From positions 682,001-746,000 of the forward strand of contig WIUZ02000009.1 in the NCBI GenBank assembly GCA_015956445.1: a stretch of 64,000 nucleotides of DNA. Direction: 5' to 3'. Position 1 is the first letter of the stretch. Each line of letters opens with the position of its first letter. This document shows positions 10,901-19,916 of this stretch, piece after piece. The stretch is from Thelephora terrestris (lineage: Eukaryota > Basidiomycota > Agaricomycetes > Thelephorales > Thelephoraceae). Under the pieces are notes generated by a model that had not been told where the DNA came from, ran no database searches, and saw nothing but the letters and a program-made list of their open reading frames with translations. A program made the translations under genes and the position numbers.

Positions 10901-12441
10901 TCTACGGAAGGCCGGATAGATCGCAATGGGAGGAGGCGATGAAGGAGGAGCTCGAGAAGCTGATTAGGAGGAATACTTGGAAAATCATTCCAAAACCCGA
11001 AGGAGCCAATATCGTCGGATCCAAGTGGGTTTTCCGACTCAAGAAGGATGCCAATGGGAACGTCACATCTCACCGAGCGAGACTGGTTGCCCAAGGATTC
11101 ACGCAAGTCCACGGAGTCGACTTCGATGACACCTTTGCCCCGATCGCGCGGATGGTCTCGATCCGGACGGTTCTAGCACTCGCGGCTAGATTAGATTGGG
11201 AGATCCATCAAGTGGATGTCAAGTCTGCCTACCTTTACGGCGAACTCAACGACGATGAAGTCATCTACATGAAACCCCCTCCTGGCGAGATCAAGATCTG
11301 CAAAGACGGCTACGTCCTTCGACTCCTGAAGGCGCTCTACGGACTCAAACAGAGTGGACGCCGATGGTACCAAGTCCTCCGGAAAGTCCTTGGAGATATC
11401 GGTCTAACCCGATCTGAACACGACCACGCAGTGTTTTTCCGCCGCGAAAACGGAACCCTCACCACCATCCTACTTGCCCACGTCGACGACTTCACCATCA
11501 CCGCTGCGGATTCTGCCCTCATCAAAGCGACGAAAGACGGACTTCGAAAACACCTCGAGATCCATGATATGGGTGAGATTCACTGGATGCTCGGACTCGA
11601 GATCAAGAGGAATCGTGAACTCCGCACCATCTCCCTATCCCAACGCTCCTACATCGATTCTATCATTACTCGCTACGGTTTCGAAGACGCCAAGCCTTTA
11701 TCCATCCCCATCGTCGCCAACTCCACCTTATCTCGAAACGACTGTCCAACGACCACCGCTGACATCGGCAAGATGGCCGGACGCCCTTATCGAGAAGCCG
11801 TCGGATCTCTGATGTATGCCGCTGTCGGAACCCGTCCCGACATTTCCTTCGCTGTTGGACAAGTCGCGCGTTTCTCAGACAACCCCGGACAACCACACTG
11901 GGAGGCCGTAAAACGAATCTTCTGTTATCTCAAAGGAACACGTGACCATTGGCTCGTCTACGGAGAGCAAGGCCCTTCGATCTCTGGCTATACCGACGCT
12001 GACGGAATGTCCAACGAGGACCGACACGCCATCTCTGGATTCGCCTTCCTTATTGATGGAGGCGCCGTGTCCTGGAGCTCGAAACGCCAATCGCTTGTCA
12101 CCCTCTCGACCGCCGAAGCTGAATACGTTGCCGCCACCCACGCCGCCAAGGAAGCCATCTGGCTCAGAGAATTTATCTCTGAAGTCTACCAACCCCAAGG
12201 CCCGATGCCTCTCCATTCCGATTCCCAATCCGCCATCGCTCTGGCTCGCAATGAGCAATTTCACGCACGCACGAAACACATCGACATCAGATTTCACTTT
12301 ATCCGTTATGTAATAGAAGCCGGCAAGATTGTTATCGACTACTGCCCTACCGAAGATATGGTCGCCGATACCCTCACGAAAGCTCTGCCAAGCGCCAAGG
12401 CCAAACACTTCGCGTCGGCCCTAGGCCTTCGGAAGGTTTGA
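7993..12441 (+). CDS. Copia Gag-Pol polyprotein (1482 aa)
   Basis: I chose the ATG at 7993 (acc-ATG context, MSDSNSNFS), although the frame is open 20 codons further upstream. Residues 1-235 are UBN2-type Gag. A basic Arg/Gly stretch leads to the zinc knuckle C296-X2-C-X4-H-X4-C309. The protease DSG starts at D404. A GAG-pre-integrase HH-CC zinc-binding part follows near 9590-9710. The integrase catalytic residues D599, D662 and E698 have the D-35-E spacing of the family. Reverse transcriptase includes VDVKSAYLYGEL and the active-site HVDD at 1163-1166. RNase H begins with the TDAD at about 1335 and ends near the stop. All catalytic residues expected for an active element are present. The purine tract and 3' LTR follow at once. 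Confidence 0.95.
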   Translation: MSDSNSNFSILSTVPKLDPDGTNWHLFKILFANFMDGHVLERLYKPENYPAETYEDVEPKPSKKDGEDESDLQKRMDVWEEGESRWKEEMKSCRKDNAKAIAALAKVLPTSVYIDISKDKHFCGMWKALETRFEALTEHQKSNLKGRLYQMVCNEKDNVIAHLEDMESIYQQLASRSILIPDEDYVDAIIRSLPQSYSNIISSTVNINRKMKLPTLPAEIKDIARKEYEARQSMQPRGGRARSNEIALHADARGRGRGRGRGRGGPRGRGNSRGGGGGGGGGDRGTGDRDQSRFTCFNCGGKGHKATDCPSPRKPRGEKRDERNGNGERRERETAAIAEDEFEEAWMAMAQGTSVFADEVALEPETPSYPEEIPVPTETTLEQALAMPSNGRRTSNSPSTEIYDSGCTRHMTPDRHRLINYRSIAPKSIGAANQESFSAIGEGDMIVYAPNGSTPTKIRLRNVLYAPNMGCTLISISQIDQAGYSVAFQDGKCVIRNPKSQVVAQIPRSRGLYRVEENPLYALSAETLTLDELHRRHGHVAHSTLKKMVSEGLIAGIRLKEEPPTPCKPCLLAKAKRKPIPSSRTGKRSEKLGELIYSDVWGPATTRTVGHAEYYVIFVDDAKRWISIDLMRKKSEVLANYQNYEAWLRTQFGVDIKTFQSDKGGEYTSSDFLQHTKSKGTVHRFSVHDVHSQNGVPERAHYTLLDGVRALLSASGLPASLWGEALKHTVWIRNRSPAKALDGMTPYEALYGEKPSLKGTREWGSLCWVTKKTSKIRERAEEGRWIGFDDSSKGHRIYWPTRRTISVEYDVNFMPAPDPPLLEGEIENTDFDFDDFDDPQEPSKVTAKPVEVHQEPVDQSDQEAVKTSNLDERQTSNDEPAEQSKSLEEPVPNPEPAGNPPAVKAPARRPWYQAYHDQSNVLESRLRSRDKTSTPSKDQEPQGESGQEELAMVAAISFHEGMEPRTIQEVYGRPDRSQWEEAMKEELEKLIRRNTWKIIPKPEGANIVGSKWVFRLKKDANGNVTSHRARLVAQGFTQVHGVDFDDTFAPIARMVSIRTVLALAARLDWEIHQVDVKSAYLYGELNDDEVIYMKPPPGEIKICKDGYVLRLLKALYGLKQSGRRWYQVLRKVLGDIGLTRSEHDHAVFFRRENGTLTTILLAHVDDFTITAADSALIKATKDGLRKHLEIHDMGEIHWMLGLEIKRNRELRTISLSQRSYIDSIITRYGFEDAKPLSIPIVANSTLSRNDCPTTTADIGKMAGRPYREAVGSLMYAAVGTRPDISFAVGQVARFSDNPGQPHWEAVKRIFCYLKGTRDHWLVYGEQGPSISGYTDADGMSNEDRHAISGFAFLIDGGAVSWSSKRQSLVTLSTAEAEYVAATHAAKEAIWLREFISEVYQPQGPMPLHSDSQSAIALARNEQFHARTKHIDIRFHFIRYVIEAGKIVIDYCPTEDMVADTLTKALPSAKAKHFASALGLRKV

Positions 12442-12448
12442 GGGGGAG
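12441..12448 (+). promoter_or_regulatory. Polypurine tract of Copia copy B
   Basis: The purine run AGGGGGAG abuts the first base of the 3' LTR. It is where plus-strand DNA synthesis would be primed. It overlaps the stop codon of Gag-Pol by one base. Confidence 0.8.
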
Positions 12449-12696
12449 TGTTGGAAAACGCAGATCCCGTGCCAAAGGCCCGGCTATGAGCCGTGAGGAT
12501 CGGCCCGACTCTTTGAGGTTGTATGTGGCGCTTTGATATGTTTCACTGTCTTTCATCTTGCATCCAGTTCTCTTTGTCACTTTCACTTCTTTGATATATG
12601 TAGCTTACGCGTACACCACCCAACTGTATATAAAGCTAGCTATTTATCTCGAATGAACTATCTGTTTTTACCCATCTTATCTTGCGCACGCCGTTA
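12449..12696 (+). repeat. 3' LTR of Copia copy B
   Basis: This LTR is identical by eye to 7597-7844. Its TATATAA box at 12627 points rightward, towards the F-box-like gene whose ATG is at 13014, about 390 bp downstream. It is followed by the target duplication cttcg at 12697-12701. Confidence 0.95.
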
Positions 12697-13013
12697 CTTC
12701 GTTGAGGGCGAAGATGAGCTGCGAGAGCGACAGGCCTCTTCCGGGGTAATCGTGTGTGTCCATAGAGAGACTTGCGAGTGACTGGATAACGAAGGCGCCC
12801 ATCGATCGTGCTTCTTGGTCAGACAATCTACTTGCCGATGCTCGCCTTCTTCAACCTCCATCACCTTCTCAGACCTTACTTTGCGACGTCACCATCTCCT
12901 CGAGTACAGCATGTCGAACTCCCAGTCCACGAAGACCAGAGTCAAGTATCGTCATCGATGTAAGCCAACGCGCTTGACACGTTGAGCGGTGCTGACACCA
13001 CATCGCACCCAGT

Positions 13014-14645
13014 ATGGGCCGAGAGATAAACATCGAGTCGATAAGAGCCTTGGAGAGGCAAATAGAAGAGGGAAATGGAGACGCGCTCAAGCTCAAACGC
13101 GCTCGAAACTCGCTGTTGAACATATCCACGCTCGTTCCCCCAGAAATTATGGGAGTCATCTTTTCCTGGACCCTCACCAGGGGGAACCCGCCTTCAAGCT
13201 TTAGCGGGTTCTCCGGGGGTTCTTATAACTTCCTCCTCGTCTGTCATTATTGGTTTGAGGTCGCATCAAGCACTCCGGAGCTTTGGGGCTTTTGGGGAAA
13301 TACCTTGCGACAGTGGAAGAAACGGCATCATCATCATCATCCCAATCCTACACCCCTAGACCTAGTGTTAAATGGCAACATGGGGGGTACAGATGCCTCA
13401 ATCGACGATACCCTCAGGGACGCGCTCAGAGATCGCGCCTCTCGAGATACAATCCGACAACTCCATCTCCTTTGGCACCGTCAAGGCCTTTTGTCCTCCA
13501 TCATTTCCTTATTGACCCCCGACGGCGATGAACCTCAATGCAGGTCAATCGAATCGATTGATTTGCGGAGCTTGGGAGCCTCCGTTTTGGTCGTCTCAAA
13601 TTTCTTCTCCCGGGCCTACTTCCCAAAGTTGCGAAGTCTCCTCCTCCATGGTTCGTTCATACTGCCACCGTGGGACCACATTGCACAACGGACCACGCTT
13701 CTGACAATTCTGTCGCTCGATGTCAGTAAATCCTCGCCTTCACCTTCTCCAACTACTCGACAGTTGTTTTCAATCCTTGCTTCAAACCCGGGCCTCCAAT
13801 TACTTTCGCTCAGTGGCCCTGCGCTCCCCGAAGACGGCAGTAACGGATTTATACCCTCAGTGGCACTGCGACATCTGAAAAGACTCTTCCTGACGGGAGA
13901 ACTTCGTCGTGTCTTCAGTGTATTAGACCGACTGTCTTTCCCATGTCCGTTGAGTTGCATCGAAGTCGTCGCACTGAACTCCACGGTGGCAGGCATCACA
14001 CACACCTTCGGCCCGTACCTACAGCAATACTTCCAGCAAGATTGCGAGCTTCAGGATGCACTAGCCATCAGAACATTTTCCTCCCGCACCCGCCTCTCGA
14101 TCCGTGTCAAAACCGAAGGCAGGCCTCATACCTCTGGCCCGTTCTCGGCGGGGTTCCAGGCTACGCTAGCTCATAGGGTTCGTCACGAGGTCCTGGAAAA
14201 GCTTTGCCATGACTTCGTTGCGTTTACCCCTCAGGAACGTGCCTCTAATTTTCACACAAGCCTTCCCACAACCCGGTTGGAAGACCTACTTGTCGCGATG
14301 CCAAACATTGAAACATTGTCGCTTATCGGCACGGTAATTTCCGAGGGTTTGTTTCAGCCGAATTCAGGCGGGCCGCATGTCAAAGCGAAGCTCCTTCCCT
14401 CGCTTCGGTTCCTTTCCCTGGAAAACGTCACCCTGGCCGATGGAAATTGGCGACCCCTGACGGAATACCTGGCTCGCCAGGCCTCTGATGGCCGGGCGAT
14501 TACTCTCAGGGTCCAGGGTAAATGCTCTCATATGTGCCCGGATGTGGCAAAGAAGATAGAGGGTTTGGTTTTGAGGTTCGATTGTCATATACTCCCGTCG
14601 ATGCGTTGTCTGGGTTGCTGCTACAGTGACCCAGTATCAGGATAG
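13014..14645 (+). CDS. F-box-like protein, agaricomycete type (543 aa)
   Basis: A single open frame starts MGREINIESIRALERQIEE. The N-terminus has a short helical segment and then the F-box-like core LLNISTLVPPEIMGVIFSW (about residues 38-56), followed by CHYWFEVASSTPELW. This is the usual layout of mushroom F-box proteins in which the box starts some 30-50 residues in. The remaining part is leucine-rich and repeat-like (for example LRSLLLHG, LSLSGPAL, LRFLSLENV) and should form the substrate-binding part of an SCF ubiquitin ligase. A His run lies near residue 105. It is unrelated at sequence level to the duplicated F-box family around it. It is divergent from the split F-box gene, whose ATG is 250 bp away. 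The exact substrate is unknown. Confidence 0.75.
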   Translation: MGREINIESIRALERQIEEGNGDALKLKRARNSLLNISTLVPPEIMGVIFSWTLTRGNPPSSFSGFSGGSYNFLLVCHYWFEVASSTPELWGFWGNTLRQWKKRHHHHHPNPTPLDLVLNGNMGGTDASIDDTLRDALRDRASRDTIRQLHLLWHRQGLLSSIISLLTPDGDEPQCRSIESIDLRSLGASVLVVSNFFSRAYFPKLRSLLLHGSFILPPWDHIAQRTTLLTILSLDVSKSSPSPSPTTRQLFSILASNPGLQLLSLSGPALPEDGSNGFIPSVALRHLKRLFLTGELRRVFSVLDRLSFPCPLSCIEVVALNSTVAGITHTFGPYLQQYFQQDCELQDALAIRTFSSRTRLSIRVKTEGRPHTSGPFSAGFQATLAHRVRHEVLEKLCHDFVAFTPQERASNFHTSLPTTRLEDLLVAMPNIETLSLIGTVISEGLFQPNSGGPHVKAKLLPSLRFLSLENVTLADGNWRPLTEYLARQASDGRAITLRVQGKCSHMCPDVAKKIEGLVLRFDCHILPSMRCLGCCYSDPVSG

Positions 14646-15660
14646 TCCAGCGGTACCTCGTGGTGGAGTGGTCGGTATATCCGTAGTGACAATTTGTAGC
14701 AATCTGTGGAGATCTTGCATTTTAGGGGTTTCTTGGAGAGAACTCGCCCCAACCTCACGCTTCTATTACCTTGCGAGCCCTTGCAAGGCAGCATCGTTAT
14801 TGGCACAACGCGATGACTGTGTCACAACAAACATCAACGTCGGGCGTCTCTGCTGTACAGGTGAAACGTTGAAGAGCTGGATAGGAAGTGTGAGTGGATG
14901 CATCACGGTGCTTGCAGTCAACTGCGTCAAGAACGGCACGACAATTCAGACCATTCCCCCCGCATCCCCCCCCCATGCTCTGAATTTGAGGCTGGGTTCC
15001 AGCCTAGGCACGACTCGGAGATGGCTGGGAACGAGGGATGCCACTGCGACTAAAGAATTGAGCTGGCCGGTGGGTTTGGGCTGAAAACACAACTTCTGGG
15101 AGAGCTCAGAACTGCCTCTGGGCTCGTGCAGTGTGATATCCATTGTTGTTCCACGGAACGTTCCCTAGAGTACCACGTTTCTGCGCACAGACCGTGAGGC
15201 GTGTTACAGGATTTTCTGGGCGATCGCAGTTTTTGTGTGGCTTGAGCTTCCAGTTTCGACTCGGATGTCCGGTCACGGAATGTTGAAGGGAAGGAGTCCA
15301 ACTTCGGGTTCGCTGCAGTAGATCACATCTGGCGCTATGAGTCTCCGACCGACGCAGTAGACGAGCACCAAGTAGCTAATGGCATGAGCGAGGGGATGTT
15401 AACCGAAGCGAAGATCACTGGTTTGGCTTTGTTCACTTGGGGGGTCTGCACCTGTGGTCGGCGATGTAAGCGGTGATCACGGTTTTCCGTGCTGTGGACT
15501 TGCGATTCAGCATCTCCCAACGTGTTATCGAACCTTAGGGGTTTTTGCGCAACCTTCATTACAAGCGCATCGTAAGGCGGTACGGAGAGTACATCTGTAT
15601 CGAGAACTCTAAATCATCGCTGAGCAACATCGAAGTTACCTGGTACACAATTTGGCCATT
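14646..15660. other. Intergenic stretch with duplicated F-box 3' flank
   Basis: No gene is recognisable. The right part, about 15355-15560, repeats the sequence at 5640-5815, including the string cggttttccgtgctgtggact. It marks the downstream edge of the duplicated F-box unit. The remainder has only short ORFs without conserved features. Confidence 0.5.
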
Positions 15661-17406
15661 CTACACATCGTCTTCCTCACCGCAATCCACTGCATTGACC
15701 CACCGACCCAACTCCCCTGCCATCCCTGCAGGAAATAACGTCCACAAGCGAATTTTAACACACCCAAAGGGTATCCCCAGTGAATGCTGCAACTTTGCGA
15801 GTTCCACAATAGCCTCCAGGCATTCCGTCTCATCGATTTCGATCAATGGGTATAAGATCACGAGCGTCTCGATATGCGGGAATACGATGGGTTTCGAGTT
15901 GCGAAGCCTCGGACAGTCCATGAAGGCGTCGATGAACATATGTAAATCGCAGCCACTGATGGTTAACTCGTCCAAGGGCCCTAATAAGGAAAACAGTATC
16001 GGAACCTGTTCCGCCGCACATAGCATCTCGTCGGCACCCCACAGGGCGGCTCTATTTTCAATGTGGAGTCGTTTGACGTGGGACAGTAGGGGGCGATACT
16101 GGATGGTCTTGAGGGCTTGACCGAAAACCATCCACCACATCTCCGTACGAGTCATGTGTAAATCGGCCTCGTCTAGACGCGTGCTGGCAACTTCGAAGTC
16201 CAAATCAACGACGGTCGTGTCGGAGGAGCGGAAGGCGAGATAACAGTAGATGGCCTTGTCTTCGCTGTAATTCATCTCGAGTTTGACTCCCTCAATTGGG
16301 CTCGCCGTATACTGGTGAAGGATTGTGTTCCACAAAACAGGTGTGGTGAGTACCTCCATGCGTGGACTCATGTGGTATTCATACGTATCGTGCGTCAGCG
16401 ACGTGGACTTAGCGACAGGGCACGATATGCAAGCTGCAACGTCGTAGATGCGCTTCACATAGCTATCGGCTACGTGCAGTGAGAAGGTCTTGACATTAGG
16501 AAGGACGACAATTGTTTCCTGCGGAACGCTCCTCGGCTCGATTGCGATAAGGATCTTCACATCGACCGTTTGCAACGTGGGTGATCCTTTCAAAAAGTCG
16601 AGTAGGTGTGAAGCAGAACACCGGTTTTCTTGGCCTGACGAGATTTCGAACGTGGTGAGGTTCGGAAAGAGGAAACAGCTCAATGAGGAAAACCTCCCCG
16701 AACGGATAACAAATTCTTCCAGATCGACAGAACCTCTGAAGAGGGGAGGTGAGGCAGCGGTCACGATGTCTTGGGGAAATCGTGAGCGGTAGAGATCGGG
16801 ATCTATGATCTTGAGGGTGCGGAGGAGCGGGAGTTGCCCTGAGTTGGCTTCAGAGAACGTTACCACGTCCTGCCAGGGGTTTCCGATGAATTCGAGGTAC
16901 CTGATTTGCTGAGCGTGAGGAAGAATCAGGCTTGTAGTGCCAAGAGGTGCATCCTGGTGGGTGATGATGTCTAGCAAGGACCCTTTTGCGCGTCCGAGGA
17001 GGGTTGACGCGTACTCCTCGCCCTTTATGAGAAACAGCTGTGACCATAGCGTGCCACGATTGAGAAGGACTCCACGCCAACGACGAGAAACGGAAGCGGC
17101 ATGGAAACGGTCCGCCTGGGAGGAGAGGTTGGTGGCGATGAGGGAAAGGATATCCGCCGGGATGCGGTTGAAGCGAACGAAAGAGTTCCTCCACTCGCGA
17201 ATAGTTGCCAACGCGATTGAAGCATCCCGGTCGAGTTGGGAGACCGCGTCCAAAGTGGAGCTGCAGGGTGTAATCAGTATACTGTCCTTCGATGTCATTG
17301 TTTCAACATACATCGGTGAATATGCAACGCGCTTCAGCTCTTCATTGAGGGCGAAGATGAGCTGCGAGAGCGACAGGCCTCTTCCGGGGTAAGCATGTGT
17401 GTCCAT
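15661..17406 (-). CDS. F-box/LRR-like protein, intact member of the duplicated family (about 564 aa)
   Basis: The ATG is the complement of 17404-17406 and the N-terminus begins MDTHAYPGRGLSLSQLIFAL. A 51-nt intron at 17261-17311 (GTATGT to CTGCAG) is in frame and stop-free, so it also reads as coding. I infer it is spliced because the paralogues have introns with stops at the same position. After splicing, the REWRNSF segment and the F-box core NRIPADILSLIATNLSS lie at about residues 50-80, followed by SRRWRGVLLNRGTLW and a long region of imperfect leucine-rich repeats. The predicted role is substrate recognition in an SCF E3 complex. The gene is most similar to the copy split by Copia B, so this pair arose from a recent duplication that included the 3' flank. 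Confidence 0.8.
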   Translation of the reverse strand: MDTHAYPGRGLSLSQLIFALNEELKRVAYSPMYVETMTSKDSILITPCSSTLDAVSQLDRDASIALATIREWRNSFVRFNRIPADILSLIATNLSSQADRFHAASVSRRWRGVLLNRGTLWSQLFLIKGEEYASTLLGRAKGSLLDIITHQDAPLGTTSLILPHAQQIRYLEFIGNPWQDVVTFSEANSGQLPLLRTLKIIDPDLYRSRFPQDIVTAASPPLFRGSVDLEEFVIRSGRFSSLSCFLFPNLTTFEISSGQENRCSASHLLDFLKGSPTLQTVDVKILIAIEPRSVPQETIVVLPNVKTFSLHVADSYVKRIYDVAACISCPVAKSTSLTHDTYEYHMSPRMEVLTTPVLWNTILHQYTASPIEGVKLEMNYSEDKAIYCYLAFRSSDTTVVDLDFEVASTRLDEADLHMTRTEMWWMVFGQALKTIQYRPLLSHVKRLHIENRAALWGADEMLCAAEQVPILFSLLGPLDELTISGCDLHMFIDAFMDCPRLRNSKPIVFPHIETLVILYPLIEIDETECLEAIVELAKLQHSLGIPFGCVKIRLWTLFPAGMAGELGRWVNAVDCGEEDDV

Positions 17407-18160
17407 TGGAGAGACGTGAACTTTCCTCGGGATTTCCCGACGAGGCGCTTGGGGTCACTTTGAGATGCGCGCCTCCAGTTCTGTCTCCGCTGAATGATTC
17501 TGAGGATTCCACTAAAGAACGTCCTATCTATCAACCTAGCTTGGTATGGGTATGGGTTGCACGTGTGCGCCTCCGAGTCGAGCCTCCGGCCGGGGGGAAA
17601 CCCCGCTTTCGTCCCGAACATCCCGGCAGGACCCCTCATCCTGCTGTCGAGGTCACCACTTTGACTGTGATACACACAAATGGGGTGGGTTCTCAGCTGA
17701 AACGGACGAGGCCTTGGCTGCGCTTCTCATCTTTGTGTAGACGTTCGCTCGTCCAAGGTCTTCAGGCATGATTCGCTCTCCCGGACGAGGCCACCTTTTG
17801 TGGTGGTCGCCGTGAATGAAGGAACCAATACAGCTGGGGAACGAGCTTTGATTGTTACTAGCCTGTCCGGTTTTTGATTGGTATCTAGGCCAAAGCCCTA
17901 GGGGTGGAACCCCGCGCCGGGAATGCGTCGAATCTATTGCGACCCTGACTCCCGGCCACGCTATCCCAATCACGAGCGCTATCATCGAACCCCTGCACCC
18001 TTGATGCATGTTCGCGACGTTTAAATACCATGGCACATCGGCTACCCTTGGTTTTTTTTCTTCCCTTGGAGGCCCGGCCACTTCGCGCCTTTCAACCCAC
18101 TAGTCACATCCCCCCCAACTCCCTTGTCGATACCGTTTCCGCCTTTCCCTCTTCGGAATC
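17407..18160. other. Intergenic stretch
   Basis: I see no supported gene. The interval separates the F-box gene start from the RING gene start, so it probably carries both promoters. The pyrimidine-rich end near 18040-18160 (tttttttcttccc and following) would fit a fungal core promoter of the RING gene. Confidence 0.4.
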
Positions 18161-19306
18161 ATGCTCGTCATCAATCCTGAGTCGAGTTGTGACATTTGCC
18201 TCGAACATTTCTCTGTAGACGGGGACCAGAGAGCTCCCCATGCTCCCCGATGTGGGCACGTGTTTTGTTTGAGGTAAGATAACGCTGACCGCCCGATTGT
18301 TCTGATTCTCCCTCCTTGTATGGATCTCAATTTTTACCAGGTGTCTCAAGTCGTTGACTCGAAGGGTCTGCCCTATGTGCCGGACTCCATTCCAGCGCAG
18401 CGAAGTCACAAAGATCCACCTCGAACAACAAGCACGGTCTTCAGATTCCAGCACCAAACTCGCCCGCGAGTTACACAATCGCATAAATTCGTTCGTTCAG
18501 ACAGGAGCTAGCACTTCTGTCGCTCACTCTTTGGCCGAAGACTGCAAGAAATTCTTCCAGGAGAACTCTTCTACCGATGTGCGTATCAATTCCTTGGCAG
18601 AGGACTCGGGTGCTAACGGTGACATTAAGCATCATGATTCTTACGTCACGTACCAACTCCTCAAGCGAAGGTCACGGGCTCATATGCGGGATCGTATGAC
18701 CTCTAGATCTTCAACCGGCGATGCCGAACTCGGTGACGAGAACGAACGGAGGAGGTCCCGGGCTCGTCAAAACCCGCAAGGTAACGCTACCGACGATGAC
18801 CTTCGCGAGGCAATCGAGGAGAGTAGGAGAACTGCGGAGGACCGGGACCTCCAGGAAGCGCTTCGACTGAGCCGAGAGGAGGAGGAAAAACGCAAGGCAG
18901 CTCAAAACTCGATCGAGTCGGCCCCTTTCGATAACAACAATCGACTGTGCGTCGCAAAGCCTAACCTCTTTCTATTCCGCTTAGTGTCTTGGACAGACCT
19001 GTTCCCAACAACGGTTTCCCGCTGTTCGACGCGTCATCCCAACCTCAGTTCACCGGAATTCAACCTCAATTCACCGCCGTCCAACCACAATTTACTGCTT
19101 TCAACCCATGGCAACAACAAGCTGAGCAACAGGCCATGCAGGCCCAATGGGCTCAACAACAGAATGAGTGGTTGCGCCAACAACAAGAATTACAGGCACA
19201 ACAAGAGTTACGAGCACAACAGCAGGCTCAGTTCCAACTGGCTCAACAGCAAGAGGAATGGCTGCGCCAGCAAAACCAACAGCAACAGCACCGGCAGCTG
19301 CTCCTC

Positions 19307-19339
<33 letters not shown>

Positions 19340-19597
19340 ATGTTCTTACAACCCCAGGGGAACCCCTTGATCGCCCAGCCGACCGGGTTTGGGTCAAACA
19401 ATCCATTTGCACCCACTCAACCGGCTTCCTCCCCTTCCCCTACCTCTTTCTCTCCACCACCACAGAATTTGATCCCCACATTCAATCTACCTGGGACATT
19501 CAAAAACAGGTACAGCACCGCCTTGACTACTGGAACAAATCCCTTCTCGAAGCCACAGCAGCCACAGAACCCCAAACAACCTTTCTTCTCTATATGA
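18161..19597 (+). CDS. RING-finger protein with epsin-like UIM/NPF tail (about 443 aa), probable gene fusion
   Basis: Three exons, 18161-18273, 18341-18946 and 18985-19597, join in frame through GTAAGA...CAG and GTGCGT...TTAG introns. Residues 10-51 form a C3HC4 RING: C10, C13, C31, H33, C36, C39, C48, C51, with the first intron inside it. RINGs of this kind recruit E2 enzymes for ubiquitin transfer. From about residue 145 the text changes. It has a MRDRM segment, two consecutive UIM-like helices (DDDLREAIEESRR at about 188-202 and DLQEALRLSREEEEKR just after), a long Gln-rich stretch, NPW near 275, and NPF motifs near 380 and 424. That order matches the tail of fungal epsins, which bind ubiquitinated cargo and EH-domain endocytic proteins. 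The ENTH membrane-binding domain of epsin is absent. I infer a RING to epsin-tail fusion, but a long-standing family with this architecture is also possible. Confidence 0.72.
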
Positions 19598-19916
19598 CAG
19601 CCGTATCTCGCGGAGGGGCCATCTAGTATGTGTTGTGTTGTTGAATGTGGTATGAAAAACGGATCGGATTGACCATTTTACGCTCGACAGTTCCTAATAC
19701 CTCCTTCCCGTCCCTTTATGTACTTAGCATTTTATCAACTAGCCTTAACCCGCAAGTCGGGCGCTCAGATGCTCTGATCGTACCAGACGACGTCCACCAC
19801 GTCCCGGGCGCCTGTGTCGCGACTTCGAACGATCTCTGGAGTACCTATGGCTTCGCTGATGCCTGCCACCCTCCCCGAGACCAACCATATACCGCTCGAG
19901 GTTTTGTACCGTCGAT

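Larger units (their letters stand above)
7597..12696 (+). mobile_element. Ty1/Copia retrotransposon, copy B (complete, 5100 bp)
   Basis: Two LTRs of 248 bp (7597-7844 and 12449-12696) are identical by eye. They flank a primer site (7845-7860), one uninterrupted Gag-Pol ORF and a purine tract (12441-12448). The 5-bp target duplication cttcg is at 7592-7596 and 12697-12701. Domain order is Gag, protease, integrase, reverse transcriptase, RNase H, which is diagnostic of Copia rather than Gypsy. Identical LTRs, an intact ORF and an almost identical second copy 3 kb away all indicate a very recent insertion. It lies antisense inside an F-box gene. Confidence 0.96.
5915..12763 (-). pseudogene. F-box/LRR-like gene split by Copia copy B
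   Basis: Exon 2 (5915-7514) encodes about 530 residues, including the F-box core NRIPADILSLIATNLSS and a long repeat-like region. It is closely similar to the intact paralogue at 15661-17406. An intron at 7515-7563 (49 nt) separates it from exon 1. Exon 1 begins at the ATG complementary to 12761-12763, continues to 12697, and resumes at 7596-7564 on the other side of the transposon. The TSD cttcg is seen at 7592-7596 and 12697-12701. Without the 5100-bp insert and one TSD copy the reading frame is continuous, so the insertion is the main visible lesion. A truncated product from an internal ATG near 7579 is possible but would lose the conserved N-terminus. Confidence 0.82.

Noticed and set aside
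10141-12408. Long minus-strand ORFs inside Copia copy B (for example 10594-11112 and 11875-12408)
   Set aside because: They are antisense shadows of the Gag-Pol frame, recur in copy A and have no motifs.
12910-13013. An upstream exon starting at the ATG near 12910 for the F-box-like gene at 13014
   Set aside because: The GT-AG intron that ends just before 13014 does not keep frame with the downstream ATG, so I treat it as leader sequence.
14946-15301. Minus-strand ORFs in the gap after the F-box-like gene
   Set aside because: They are short and overlap each other in different frames without support from splice sites or similarity to the neighbours.
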